64,000 nt of DNA from Oncomelania hupensis (taxonomy: Eukaryota; Mollusca; Gastropoda; Littorinimorpha; Pomatiopsidae): NCBI GenBank assembly GCA_036898135.1, contig CM072517.1, forward strand, positions 62,179,631 through 62,243,630, read 5' to 3'. A program made the translations under genes and the position numbers. Below are positions 12,501-26,200 of this stretch, piece by piece (position 1 is the first letter of the stretch; every line of letters begins with the position of its first letter). The notes under the pieces are model-generated. The model made no database searches, was not told where the DNA came from, and saw only the letters and a program-made list of their open reading frames with translations.

Positions 12501-15500
12501 GAAAGCATTCAATAAGCAGCTGAACACTTAAACACACTCACATAAAACGTAGTTGTATATACTCCACTTGTATATCATCCATGCATCCATACACATCACA
12601 CATGCATCCATGTGCATAACATGTGCATCCATACACATCACACACGCATCCATACACATCACACATGCATCCATACACATCTCACATGGATACACATCAC
12701 ACATGCACCCATACACATTACACACGCATTCAAGCCTCTTTCCCTGAAACATTTGTATGTTACATGTATTGCTTCTGTGACTTGTTCTCACCAAGTCTCT
12801 TTACTTGGGTCAACCTATAATTAAATCGCAAATTTTGATTTTTACACGCAATCTTCCACAGCTATTCATGAGACGATGCTATTTTTAGTTACAGCAATGG
12901 AAACGTCCTAACGGTGCAGGTGCTTGGGATGTTTTGCCGGCAAACATCTGACAACTTTACTAAAACTAGCATCAGGCATCTTGCAAGGGCTTCCCGGAAA
13001 AAGGGTTAAACTGCAAACTATCCAAGTCTGTCAAGCAGTTCAAGGCACCGAATGTTTCAGAGCCAATGTACCATTTTATTTTTTCTCAAATTCTTAATCA
13101 TTATTTACAATTTGTCTTTCCATAGAAACATCAGCTCTGCCGGCTACGAGGCGCGCAAGAAGCTGAGAGAGTGTCGCAGCCTGGTCAACGCGCTTATCCA
13201 CATTCTGCAGCTGGCTCGAGACAGCGACACCGAGCGGAGCACAGAGCTGATCAACTGCAAGCCGGTGGAGAATGTGGTGTGCACGCTGCGCAATCTGTCC
13301 TATCGCATTCAGGAAATGGAGGACAAGGACTTCCACCTCAAGAGAAAGCAGCCCCAGCAAAAGCCTGTCAAAGGTAGGGAGAAATAACTAGGTAAACCAA
13401 AGGAATGCTCATTTTATTTCAGCTGTAAACCCAAACGTTGCAAGTGGGTGTCTCAGGCAGCTTGAGTTAGATCCTGTATCAGCCAGCACCTTGAGCAGCT
13501 CCTTAGCTGAGAAAGCGCTATATAAGAACAAATAAATAAATAAATAATTTGGAAAAAAAAACAACACTATGGAAATTTTGTAGCTAAACCCTTTTGTCAG
13601 GCAGACAAAGCACAACGGTACTTTCCAACAGAAATCCGGGAAAGAATATGAAATTATATTTAGAAAAGACGCAAGGGAGAAAAAGGCGAGTAATGGTCAA
13701 AATATTTAAAATTGGAAGTGTGAAAAATGTGTTTCTCATTATTGTAAAGTTTGAATGCGAGCTGTCCCTTTGTTTTATTCCCTTCCATTCCTTGATAGGT
13801 AATCTCTGTGAGCTGGACTGCTGAAAAGGATGAGTGCCCTGTGTACATCTATACATTTATATGCAGTGCAGAAAAACAAACTGTTTTTTACCCATGCCCA
13901 TGCCCAGAGACCAAAAAAGATCTTTTCTGATGTTTTGAGAAATCTAAAAAGTTCCAAATGTTTTCTGGCGATAATAAAGTTTTAATGCTGATAGCTGAAT
14001 TATCAGAACATTTATCAGGCATTTGATAAGTTTACCCTTTCCTTCTGTTACCATGTTTAACGTTAATATTTTGACCAATTTTCAGGCAGTGAGAGTGCAG
14101 GCTGTTTCGGCGGTGGTGGTGGCAAGAAGGGAGGCAAGAAAGGGTCTGACAGAGAAAGCGAAAAACTGTGAGTCCCTTTTTGTAATTTAAAATAGTATTT
14201 TCACCGTGCCTGATGTTTGCACCTTTTGTTTTATAACTGGTCAGTGAAAATTATGAATACTTTTTTTTATGTAATAACCTTGTTTCTGTTATTCTGGTGT
14301 CAGTTGTTTAAAAAAAAAACAAAGTCAATTTGTTGAGAAGAGTAATGAATTGTTCTGTGTATTCATGAAAAGTGTTGGAAACCGCACTCAGGAAACAAAG
14401 ACATTGGGTTGATAACTGTATGAAAGTTTTCATACTAAAATACTAAATCTAGCACACACAACAAAGTGGTCTGATTGACAGGACTATGAAGTCAAAACCA
14501 TTACTTTTTTGTCACTGTTACTCGTTTCTCTCTTGCCCGTTGCTAGGACGCCTCCTAATCTGCCATCATCATCAACGGAGTATCGAGCGCTGTGGGGCAA
14601 CGATTTAATGCTGCTGTACCTCCATGTGCTGAAGCAGTGCACCAACCCTGTCTCCATAGAAGCTGCTGCTGGCTCCATCCAAAACCTGGCTGCCTGCGAA
14701 TGGGCTGTGAGTGGCCTTTTATGTGTTTGTGTGTGTGTCATCCCTCTATTTTTTTTTTTGCACATAACACTTGAAAAAATTATTACTGCTGCTTAAATAT
14801 CAATTCGGGTTCAAATTTCATAAGGATAAAGCCAATGATACAGACTGTTGTCATTCTGGCTCGAGGACATCATGATGTTTATGAGTTCTGAATTATTTTA
14901 CATCACCGCTAATCTCTAAAATTGTGCCAGGTCGACATTGATCTCAATCAGATGTTTGCCCATTGATTTGCTAGAGATGCGCTAACATATATTTGTTTGG
15001 GTTGAAATGATTGGTAAAGTACTTTATGCACATGCATTGATTGTTTTAATCAGTACATAAAACCATGTGCTGAGTTCTATAGAACTTCACTGTGTAATTT
15101 CACCCTACAATGTGTTGCCCCTATGGAACTACTTTACCAGTCATTGTGCACAGGCATAGCAAACTGAGTGTTAATAATAATAATAATAATAATACAAGAT
15201 GCTGTATACGCGCCTTTCCCCAAATCAATCAAGCTCAAAGCGCGGCGATCTATACCAACATACACGCTCACCCGTCTCATCCACCCTCACACACACCAAA
15301 TACACATCCATCACTCAAACAGGTTGTGTCAAGGCAGGAAGATCGCTATTAGAAGATGGAAAGAAAATCGAATTTTTATTTTTGAAATTTTTTTATATTG
15401 ACTGCGTCCTGTACCATTATTGAAGGGAGGGAGGAAACCGGAGTGCCCGGAGAAAACCCTCGGTGACCTCAATAGTCTCATAACTAAGTCACATACGTTC

Positions 15501-17339
15501 GCCCCTTGCAGGCCGTTTGCGAGCCGTTTGGTTTAGTCACACTTTGCTATTCCTTATTGTGCATGAAGAGTGACGCATGCACACAAAGAATTAAAGTCTA
15601 AATTATATTTCTTGTTGTTTTTTTTTTTAAGGCTGCTGTGGAATGACAAGAAGAATTAAAATGTTAAACAATAATGTCTTAATTATTTTTCATCGTTTTG
15701 TTTTTTTCTCAGCCTGCTGTGGAGTGTCGGTCGTTCATCCGCAAAGCAAAGGGTCTGCCTAACCTGGTGGACTTGCTGAGCAATGAGTCATACAGAGTTG
15801 TCCGTGCTGCTGCCACTGCATTACGCAACCTCACCATTGACCTCACAAACATGGAGCTGATTGGTAGGTATTTACTGCAGTCTGCGTGATCAGGGGTCAT
15901 GCTAGCATGATCACTTCGGCATCACCTTAAGCGGACATGTACAAAGACTACATTCGTTGTCACACAAATTTTGGATCCAAGTTATGAAACAAATCAAGAA
16001 AAATGTGTATAGTTATTTTTGTTTTAACGTTGCAGTAAACCAAACCTTTGTATATTAAATTTAGATGTAAATTATTGAAATCAATTGATCCCTTCCTCCT
16101 TCACACACACATACACACACACACACAGAGCTGAGGTTACACAGTATTATCATGACTTTCCCGAAACGCCACCTGCGTTGTGCTGACAATGGGTCATATT
16201 TCGTCCCCATTTTTAAGTACTTAGTGTTCGAACCATAACCCTTACCCTAACCCTAACGGATCATTGTTCTGACGTCAAAACAAGTAGGCATGTCAATACA
16301 AGTTATGTAGCTGTTCAGTGATTTGTCCAGATAACACTGTGTAAACAAGGACACGCGCACCACCCTCTTCTCCTTTTAATATTCTTGATCACAATGACCT
16401 CAAAAACATCAGGCCTGTGTCTAATCTCTCATTTCTTTCTAAAATCACTGAGAAAGTTGTTCTTACACAGCTCAACAAACATCTTGCTGCAAACACTCTC
16501 TTCAATCCACTTCAGTCTGCTTATAAATTTGGCTATAAAAAGACTGCTCTTGTAAAAATCGTGCACAACCTTCTTCTGTCTTTTGATCAAGGCAAACTGT
16601 CTATCATCATTCTCGATCTTTCAGCAGCATTTGACACAATTGACCATAGCATTCTTCTTGACCGTCTGCAACTCCCTTTTGGTATTCATGGCTCTGCGCT
16701 TGCCTGGTTGACTTCTTACCTCTCTGACAGAACACAGACTGTTTATATTGACAACAACAGCTCTGATCAGGCTCTGATTCTTTACAGCATGCCGCAGGGT
16801 TCGGAGTTGGGTCCTTTCTTGTTTGTCTTGTACACCACTCCTCTTTCTAATATTATTGAAGCCCATTCAGTTATTCATCATTCTTTCGCCGATGACACTC
16901 AGCTTCAGAAGTCTCAGAAGGCTGCTGAACCCCAGGACGTTGACCCTGTTATCAGCAGGGTGGGGAACTCTCCTCGGATCCGCTGATTTCAGAGGAAATC
17001 GGCAGCCATTTCAGAGGGGAAAAAAAGAGTTCAGAGGAAAAAAAATTTGTCCGTTTCCGAATCCAGTAGACCTATTATTACAAGTACCCATCCGTGTCCA
17101 TCACCAGCAAAATTAATGAAGCAAAGCTCAATTGTCAGCTTTTTTCGTAAGTAAAACAACAGTGAACTTGTGGAAGCTAAAATTAGACAATGTGCTGAAA
17201 TGAAACCTCTTTAATTTAACTTGCAGAAACTTATTTGAAAATTTGCTAAGAAGATTGTTTCTATTAAAATTGAACTTGTGAAAGACTGAAATGTGCAAGA
17301 AGAAACAGACATCCAAAATGTAAATGTTAGTGGTATTTG

Positions 17340-17410
<71 letters not shown>

Positions 17411-20189
17411 ACGAATACGAAATTTTATTGTCATAAAACACAAGTGTGTGTGTGTGCTCCTGTGTTTGTTCAAGCTTTTTCTAATAATTATTACTTTTCT
17501 TTCATATTTGGTTGGTTCAGTTCACTATTCATTTACTGCACTGTTACTATGCCACTCTTGGTATGGCTTAAAAACGTGCACATTTTCAGGGGGGGGCTTT
17601 GACCCCCTGTACCCCCTACAAGGGTCCTGCCCCTGGACCCCGCCGGGGCCTAGGCGGCCCCTGGACCCCGGCCTTTTCAGAGTTTTTCTCAATGAGTTGT
17701 TCCCCACCCTGTATCAGTTTTATGCAAGAGTGCATATGTGATGTCAAATCCTGGATGACTTCCAATAAACTTAAACTAAATAATTATGAGACAGAAGCTA
17801 TGATCATTTTCTCTCCGCGAATGTGAACAACTTATCTGTCTGATTCTCTTCTTGCTGGTAACACTGTTGGTCTCTTTCTCTGCCTCGGCCAACAACTTAG
17901 GTGTAATACTTGACTCACATCTCACTGTGCATCCTCACATTCTCAACCTCCTATACACTGTGAACTTTGAATTGCGTCACATAAGCTCCATCCGTTATCT
18001 CCTTTCTGCCATTGCTACTCAGACTCTTGTCTCTGCCTTCATCCTGTCTGGGCTTGACTATTGTAATGCCCTTTTCTATGTTTCTATGAGTATCTGCTGC
18101 ACAAACTGCAAAAGATACAGAATCATGCTGCTCGCCTTAATCAGATCACGTCACTTCTCATTTGAAATCATTGCAATGGCTTCCCGTGGAGAACAGAATG
18201 CAGTATGAAATTGCAAGCCTTTGCTTCAAAGCTGTTACTCTGTCTGGTCCATTGTATCTCTCAGAGTTAGTCAACTTCTATACACCATCAAGATCTCTCC
18301 GTTTATCTTCTGACAGTCACCAGCTTTGTATTTCCCGTATGAAAACAAAAACTTTTGGCGAACACTCATTCTGCTTTTCAGCAGTTTGGAATTCTCTTCC
18401 TATAACTCTCCACTCTGTTGAATCATCGCTTTCCTTTCACTCTGGACTGAAAACACACATTTTCAACAGTGTCTATCCTTAACTCTTAGCGTCCTATAAC
18501 GGCCGCGCCTCGCCCGTAATCCTGAAGCGCGGTAATGCGCGCCTCGTTAGTGCACCTTTTAGTAATGAAATCACAGGAAATAGGAACTCTCCAGTGCGAG
18601 AGGTTTTGTCAACTTCCGGAAAGGTTCACGTGTGCTTTCTGCTATTGTTTTCGCAAGTTTGACGTGGTTTTGTGTACTTTTTTAACGATTTTGTTCGAGG
18701 TTTGAGTTTGCGAAATTTTCCGCCATGATGGCAGGGGATAGCTCCGACAGTAATAGTGAGTTTGGTAATCTTATCGATGAGTTTATTGCTGAAAGAGCAC
18801 AAGGACTTGGTGTAGACAACCAGAGTGAGTTTTCTTGTCTGTGTTGACTTTCTGAGCACACATGCAATCCACTCTGTCTTCTTGTTGTTTTATTAACATA
18901 GTGCATAAAATACCTGTAATTATGAATTAATTACAAGATTCCAACAGGTAAAAATAGTACTAAAGTCAAAATGGTTCTTTGCGTACATAGAATAACCATT
19001 TTGTAAACATATCCTAAAATATGAATCGATGTTTTTGCATTTTTTTCAAATTCATAACCCAATTTATTGCAATAAACTTGAAATCCTTACAGGATATAGG
19101 CGCAAATGTACAGAAAACCTTATAGGACGCTAAGAGTTAAATCTTGGTCCTGAACTTTTCTTCGTCAAATACGGAAAACACAATCATAGTTTGTGTGTGT
19201 GTTGTGTGGGTGTGTATGTTCTGATTTGGTCTTTCATATTTTGCTTTCGCTTCATTTAATTATTTATGTATTTATTTATTGTCTGTAAAGAGCTATGAGC
19301 TCTAGTGAGGAAGGGCGCTGTACAAATGTTAATTATGATTATTATTTTTTTTATAATTATTATATATTTTCTGTCTTTGTTCTTTCTTCTGTGCACTCTC
19401 GGTATGCTGTGACAGCATGGAATGTTGTCCATCATCATCTGTAGCCTTTAGCATGCTACCGTCATATATATCGCCAAGCCGTCTCTCTATCATTTACTGC
19501 AGGCGATATAACTTGCCATTGGATACCTTTTATAAACTCTCCCTTGGCAACCATGGTTACGCACATACAGGCATCCTCACAACTTCACTTCCTGTTTGCA
19601 AGTGGCCTAGGAATCTTTCAGTGCATGTATTAGAGTTTGGGGCTTACTTTTTGGCGAGAAATTGATAAAAGTTTGCGATCGGATTTTGCAAAATGGTGTA
19701 TGAGGATGTTATCCTTGATCATTATGGCTTCAGACACTGAAGAAGAGTGTTTAGTCTTTGATGATGACGAAATTGGGCAGGTAGGGGAGGAGGGAAATGG
19801 AGGGGGATTGAACAACGTAATGTGGAATTAAATAATGTTGAAGAGTGAGGTTTCTTCCGATGAAGAAGACGTACATGAGGCATGCGACCACGAGTGGCTA
19901 CATGGTTTTTTCTTCATTTTATTTTTTTCCCAACAAAATATATTCAACAGTAGACAAATATGATGATAGGAAATGACACACAAAACATTCATCCTCCCAC
20001 ACACACAATTTCAGGCAGATATGCCTTTATTTGGCTGAGCAAAATGGTATCAAGTGAAGTGAGTCATGCTAAAACTATACGTCATTAGAAAAGAAAAAGG
20101 TGGCAGGGGAAAGAAACGTGCAGAAACGTCAGCTAGCTGGAGGTTAACTGATTGTTCTATTAGTATTTTTCATCAGATTACTTTATTAC

Positions 20190-20261
<72 letters not shown>

Positions 20262-23200
20262 TATCCTCCAAATCTACATTTACAAGAATACAGAACATCT
20301 TGAACTATAAAACAAAATGAGGAAAACTGATAAACTATTATCAACATTTAACTTTTATATTTAAAAAATCTAATGATATATTGCCATTCTTGAAATTACA
20401 ATCCTGTATGTTGTTGTAAATAGATGTTAAAGACTTATTATATTTATTTGTGTATGTTTCAGGCAAATATTCAGTGGGGCATTTCGTGGCGTGCTTGCCA
20501 AAGGACAGTCGTCACGGTGCGAACGATGCGCCTGATGACTTGGTGTTCGCCATCTTGGCTACTCTGTATGAAGTGGTCAAGTCCAACCAGGATTATGCTG
20601 TGTAAGTTACACCTGTGTACAATAGTCCTACCCATATAATACAAAACAAGACAATTCAGGACAAACGAGAAACAGTTTTACCATCCTAACCACTTTGACA
20701 GCTCTGAATTTGTAAAGCAGTATAATGCAGTGCGATGCAATACAATACAGATGCTTCTGCCCTGCCTTGCCAAGCTGTGTTTAGAAGGGGAGAGGGCTTT
20801 TTTAATTCCCTCATTACTCTGAGCAGACCTGCCTACCGTAGTACCGTTACAATTTAGGCGTATTTTGTTATGATTTTCAGCCCTCACTACGATTTTTACG
20901 ATTTCCCTAATTTCACTATGATTTTCCGAACGTAAAAACTACGATTTTTCGGTTGGCGTCCGTTCCGATTTTTTAATTGCCATTTTCTTCGCGCATTGCC
21001 TTTGCGCACTAGGGCTCAGTTGTAAAAGGCTAGTAGAGCTAGAAGCCAATCAGTGTGCTTTCAACCGCGGCTTTTCATTGGTTACCTAGCTTAATAACCA
21101 ATCGTGAGCAAGCTAACTTACAATCGCACCAGTTGCTGGAACACTAGCTTTTCTACGTTTACTAGGGAATTTGCAACATTTCCCCACTGGCCCAGACAGA
21201 CGCTTGCCGAATACAGTAATTAAAATGAAGCGTGTTTGTGATACTGATAGCGTCAGCGACGAGGATTCCAATTGTGAAGTCGCCACTGCTAAACCAGCAG
21301 CTAAGAAGAAGATTACAGGACGCGAACAGAAATATAAACCAGAGTACGCTGTGACCTGGAAATGTTTAGGACCATCACACAAAGGAGCGGGATGGGTCCT
21401 TTTTCTAGATTTGTGACCGCCATTTTAAGTGCAGTCATGGAGGGGCACACGATTGTGCTAAACACATTGCCACAAAACTGCACAAAGATGTGGAGAAAAA
21501 ACAAAGTAAGACAAAAAGATTAGCGATCACAGGATTTTTTGTCGCCAAAGAAAAAGTCGAAGAGACAAGATTGCAAGATTGTTAGTATTTGGTGTAGAAA
21601 TATAATGAATTTAAAGACCGATAGATCGATCGCTGTGTGAATATGCTTGTTACAATTTTCCCTCAAAATGTTACGCTTTTTGTCCCAAGTCGTTACTCCT
21701 AAAAATTTGGGGGGTAGGCATGTCTGTCTGAGGATAGCATCTAATGCAAGATGCTGTCAACACACGCCAGTCCCATCTCCTTACAAGAGACACCTGTATC
21801 ACTTGCCTTGTACACACACACTTTGTCTCTCTTGTCAAGCTAAATCTATCCGTGATGACACTGTACACGTTTTCATTTATTTGCTGAACAAACTGCTAGC
21901 TCTCCACTGATGTTGTGAGGTTTCCTGCACATCCCAATGGTGGTTGAATAATCCCACGCTACAGTTACTGTTACAAGTGTGTCCATGGATTAGCCCCTTC
22001 CTACCTCACCCGGAACATTCACTTCTACAAGCCATCTAGACGTCTTTGTTTTTCCTCTGACACTCTCATGCTACAAATACCCCAGCTACAAACTCTCCTC
22101 TGCAGTCTGTCGATCCTTCTCAGTTCTTGGTCCTTCAACTTGGAACTCTCTTCCTCTCTCTTTTTGCAGCTCTTCGAACATAGCCACTTTCAAGTCCAAC
22201 TTGAAATATCCTCTCTTCCTTAAAAATTTCTGACCTTGTCTCCTTCACCATCTTCACTTCTTTTCTGATTCACCCCATTGCTATCATACCAAACGCCCCC
22301 AGCTCATTAGCTGCCCTCCCTCCCTTGGTTGCCTTTTATATTTTACTTGTAAATATTCTTTTTCATGTTTGCAGTATGTCTCTGCATAATTTATTAGTGT
22401 TTTGTTTTTTGTTACACTTTGTTTGAATGTGTTTCGCTGTTAACGTTAAGTATAAATGTGAGAACTACCCTTTGAACTGATGTCATTAGGAAAACGCGCT
22501 TTATAAAGACCCTTATTATTGTTTTTATTATTATTACTTGGTAATGGAATATTTCAAACATGCTTGCGATATGCGAAAAACTTTATTGCAACGCTTACAG
22601 GAAGGGAAAAAAATGCCACAATGCATGAATAATTCCCTGTAGATATGAAGGGTTGCATGACAAAACGCGCTATACGCCAAAAGTAACAAAATCGAGTTAT
22701 ATCCCTTGACACACTCAGCTCCTATAGCTGCAACTGCCTGTAAAAATATTTCTTCACAAAACGCGCTATAACCGTTACTAACGGCCAGCGAAACATGACA
22801 GTTCTTTACAAAACGCGCTATGAGCCACGGCCTCTTTTTAACAAAATGCTCTATATCCGTTCAGCCAATCAGATCGCCCGAAAGTGTTATATCCGGCCAC
22901 ACCTCCAGTCTTGTTGATAAGTGTAAACAAAGCGATTTATTTAGCACATTTGATTTATAATCTTAATAAAACGGAGCCATCCGTCAAAATTTATGATGGA
23001 TAACTTTGATGACAGTTTGGAAGAAGTTAATTTGACAATTGGAGGGAGGAGAAAACGGAAGGATAAGACTACACACAAAAAAGAAATAGTGAAGCGAGCA
23101 CGTCATTCCAGTGGTGGCAAAATCCCAGCCACTGCCTACTCACACAATGACAATGCAGAGTGCAAAGGCTGCTTGGCAGCAAACCTGACACCCACAGACC

Positions 23201-26200
23201 TTGCTCTAAATCAAGAGAAGTTTTATGATTCCTTAAACAAGGCGAGATCAGCTTTTTGATTGTTGAACATCATTATTACGGGTTGTTCACAAATTGCGTA
23301 ACACCTAGGCTAGGAAAGAGGGCGGGGAGGCGACCAATACGATGTGACAAAGATGGGGAGGGGAGTAGGACATGCGCTACATAAAGTGTGACCGAGTTTA
23401 TTTTAACTGCAGATAATGTTTCTGTTAACACAAAAGTGCGGTTAACTATTAAAGTCATATCAGGACCACTCGCATTCTTATTAATATTGATTGCTCAAGT
23501 CTTGTTAATAATAATATTATCATCCCTATCATTAATATCAATAGCCTATTATTATATTTAGTAAATTAATATCAGTGGTGAAAATAATTGATTAATAGTC
23601 AGGTGTATTACCTTTAGTTATTATGGTTAGCATTGTGTTATTATTGTCTATAAACTTATAATCTTTGCACTTTACTTTACATAATTATTCCAATCCTATC
23701 CTATCCTATCCTATCCTGTCCCGTAACCCGAAGGTCGTAGGGGCACCACAGATGATCTTTCTCTGTCCTCAGCAGCCCTGATCGCTTCGCTCAGTGTCAA
23801 ACCAGTCCATTCTCGAATGTTGTCCTCCCACCTCTTTTTCGGTCTCACTCTTCTTCTACCTCCTTGCACTGTGCCTTGCATAATAGTCTTTGCAAGGCCT
23901 GATGATCTGGTGACGTGGCCATACCATCGGAGTTTCCGTTTCTTCACCACTGTGAGCAGGTCATCGTGTTGTCCAATGGCTTGTGTGATGGTCTGTCGGA
24001 CTTCGTCGTTGGTGATGTGTTGAGTATAGGAAATGCCCAGAAGTCTTCTGTAGCACCTCATCTCCATGCTTTGTATTCTTCGTTGGAGATCTGCTGTGAA
24101 TCGAGTGAATTTTAAATAGTATTGAGACAACTTTAAATAGTTTTTTTGCTAGGTAACGGATATAGAGCGTTTTGTGAAATAGCCTTTCGCTGGATATAAT
24201 GCGTTTTGTCAAAACAGTCAATATAAAAAATGGTCCAGTAAATATGATATCAAACATTGATTTGGTGATTTGTGTTTTTAAGAAAGCTTTAATGTTCTCA
24301 TTTTTTTAGTATAAGTACAAAGAAGGAATATCTGCTACAAGGCCTGCCTTTAAAAACTGCCAAATATCTCAACTTGACAAATTTGGATATAGTGCGTTTT
24401 GTCATGCAACCCTTCATATCTAAAACGCCACAATATATTGATAATTCCCTGTAAATATCTAAAAGCCACGATACATTGATAATTCCCTTAGATATCTACG
24501 CCACAATACATTGATAATTCCCTGTAGATAACCTAAAATGCCACAATACATTGATAATTCCATATAGATACCTAAAACGCCACAATACATTGATAATTTC
24601 CTGTAGATAACCTTAAACGCCACAATACATTGATAATTCCATGTAGATACCTAAAACGCCACAATACATTGATAATTCCTTGTAGATACCTAAAACGCCA
24701 CAATACATTGATAATTCCGTGTAGATACCTAAAACGCCACAATACATTGATAATTCCATGTAGATACCTAAAATGCCACAATACATTGATAATTCCATGC
24801 AGATATCTAAAATGCCACTATACATAATTCCCTGTAGATATCTAAAATGACACAATACATAATTGCCTGTAGATATCTATGCATTGTCTGCTTGCGAATA
24901 CTCTTATAATTTGCATCACCTCGCCCCATATTTCCACTTGAAATGTATTATGGAATTATTTCGGGTTTTAAAAGAATATTAATAACGACAATGCTATTTC
25001 TTTCCTACGACAGGTCCTTGATCCAAGAGGATGGTTTGACGCGCTTGATGTACATAAACAGCACAGATAGAAAATACACCGAACGAACGCTCAAGATGAA
25101 TCACACGGTAAAACTGCTCTTTTTACCAATTTATTTAGTTTTTCCGGTGTTATTTGTTTTTGATTTTTTTTTTTTAAAGAGGAGTATGAGAAAATGTTTC
25201 TTCTTATTGGTTCCAGCAGGTGATGTTTGCTTTATCAACAAAAGTCTTCTACAGCCTTTAGTATTGAATGCAGTCAATGTATACTAACCAGAAAATTTCA
25301 CATGTAAAAGTTGTATGAGGGCAGTCCGATAAGTACTTAGCCTCACCACCCGATGGCGCCAGTATCGCAAGAGTAATTTACTATCGTGTAGTACATTCTC
25401 GTAGACAACTGTCCAAATTTTAGCCGGATCGGACTCGTAGTTTTATTTTGACCGCGTGTGGAAGCGGGCATGTCCATGGATTTTAGAAAAAAGTGCTCTT
25501 TTACCATGATAACACACCGGCTCACACCTCCGCCTCGCCACGGCCAAATTGGTCTAATTGGGCTACAAACTGCTGCTTCTTCCACCGTATTCTCCAGATT
25601 TGGCCCCGTGCGACTTCTTTTTGTTTCCAAACTTGAAAAAGTCACTCGCCGGCCAGAAATTTGAGTCGAATGAGGAGGTCATCGCCGCCACGGAGGCCTG
25701 CTTTACAGACTTCGAGAAAACATATTTTTCAGATGGGTTAAAGAAGTTGGAGCATCGGTGGGTCAAGTGTATCAAACTAAAAGGAGACTATATTTGAAAA
25801 TAAATCGCCACTTTTTCAAAATTTGTACTTATTGGACCACCCTCGTATTTCCTTTCTGTCCTCTAACAACAACTTGCCTTTACACCACATGTTTTGAGTG
25901 ATGAGTGTTCGTTGTGTATGTAGGCAACGTGTTCTTTGTGCTTGTGGGCGTGTATTCGTTGTATATGTAGGTATGTGTTCGTTGTGTATGTGGGCATGTG
26001 TTCATTGTGTATGTAGGTATGCGTTCGTTGTGTATGTAGGCATGCGTTCATTGTGTATATATAGGCATGCGTTCGTTATGTATGTAGGCATGTCTGTAAC
26101 ATGTGAGTGTGTATATTGGTAACAATTAGCTGTGCTTTGGAGTGTGATTTAGTAGTTTAGGAGAGTGTGGTTTAGGAATAAGATACCTTTAGCTTCCAGT

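Larger units (their letters stand above)
16385..19360 (+). pseudogene. dead L2/CR1-like LINE, reverse transcriptase fragment with nested insertions
   Basis: The 16417-16955 frame shows reverse transcriptase motifs: [18 protein letters not shown], then [27 protein letters not shown] and the catalytic-type FADDTQL. Coding continues after the first insertion ([20 protein letters not shown] from about 17718) and, after frameshifts, to [20 protein letters not shown] and a C-terminal [11 protein letters not shown] near 18450. The 3' tail (19141-19360) resumes after the second insertion. Non-LTR retrotransposons of this type lack LTRs and are usually 5'-truncated. It is not functional. Confidence 0.85.
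15864..20462 (+). other. intron 12, nested-transposon intron
   Basis: 4.6-kb intron. It is largely a dead LINE (about 16385-19360) with two younger elements inside it. Around 16235-16256 there is a short telomere-like ccctaaccctaac stretch. Positions 19390-20185 contain a short acidic frame ([20 protein letters not shown], 19724 onward) of unknown origin, possibly transposase debris. An (ATT)n array fills about 20186-20262. Confidence 0.75.
22647..24415. mobile_element. unclassified DNA transposon, 28-bp TIRs, ATAT target duplication
   Basis: TIRs at 22647-22674 and 24388-24415 match over 28 bp with one mismatch; the outer part is gaagggttgcatgacaaaac. ATAT flanks both ends. Uninterrupted minisatellite units contain the empty site gtagatatctaaa. 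The core acaaaacgcgctata recurs inside the left arm (about 22661, 22756, 22807, degenerate at 22840) and inverted in the right arm (about 24165, 24195, 24385). Subterminal repeats of this kind are commonly transposase-binding sites. A 4-bp TSD occurs in Sola and a few other superfamilies, but I cannot assign this element. Confidence 0.78.
22611..24890. repeat. 39-bp minisatellite split by a transposon
   Basis: Units of about 39 bp (ctaaaacgccacaatacatt then gataattccatgtagatac) run from about 24416 to 24890. A partial unit lies at 22611-22646 on the other side of the element at 22647-24415. The last units near 24820-24880 are shortened. Confidence 0.9.
20602..25013 (+). other. intron 13, transposon cluster
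   Basis: 4.4-kb intron that holds a hAT-like element, a LINE 3' end, a transposon embedded in a 39-bp minisatellite and a minus-strand LINE fragment, each listed separately. Confidence 0.8.

Noticed and set aside
12553..12824. His/Thr-rich or Met/Cys-rich frames on both strands
   Set aside because: Artefacts of the 21-bp minisatellite in intron 8.
24416..24890. CRISPR-like array
   Set aside because: Units are contiguous 39-bp tandem repeats without unique spacers, in a eukaryotic intron.
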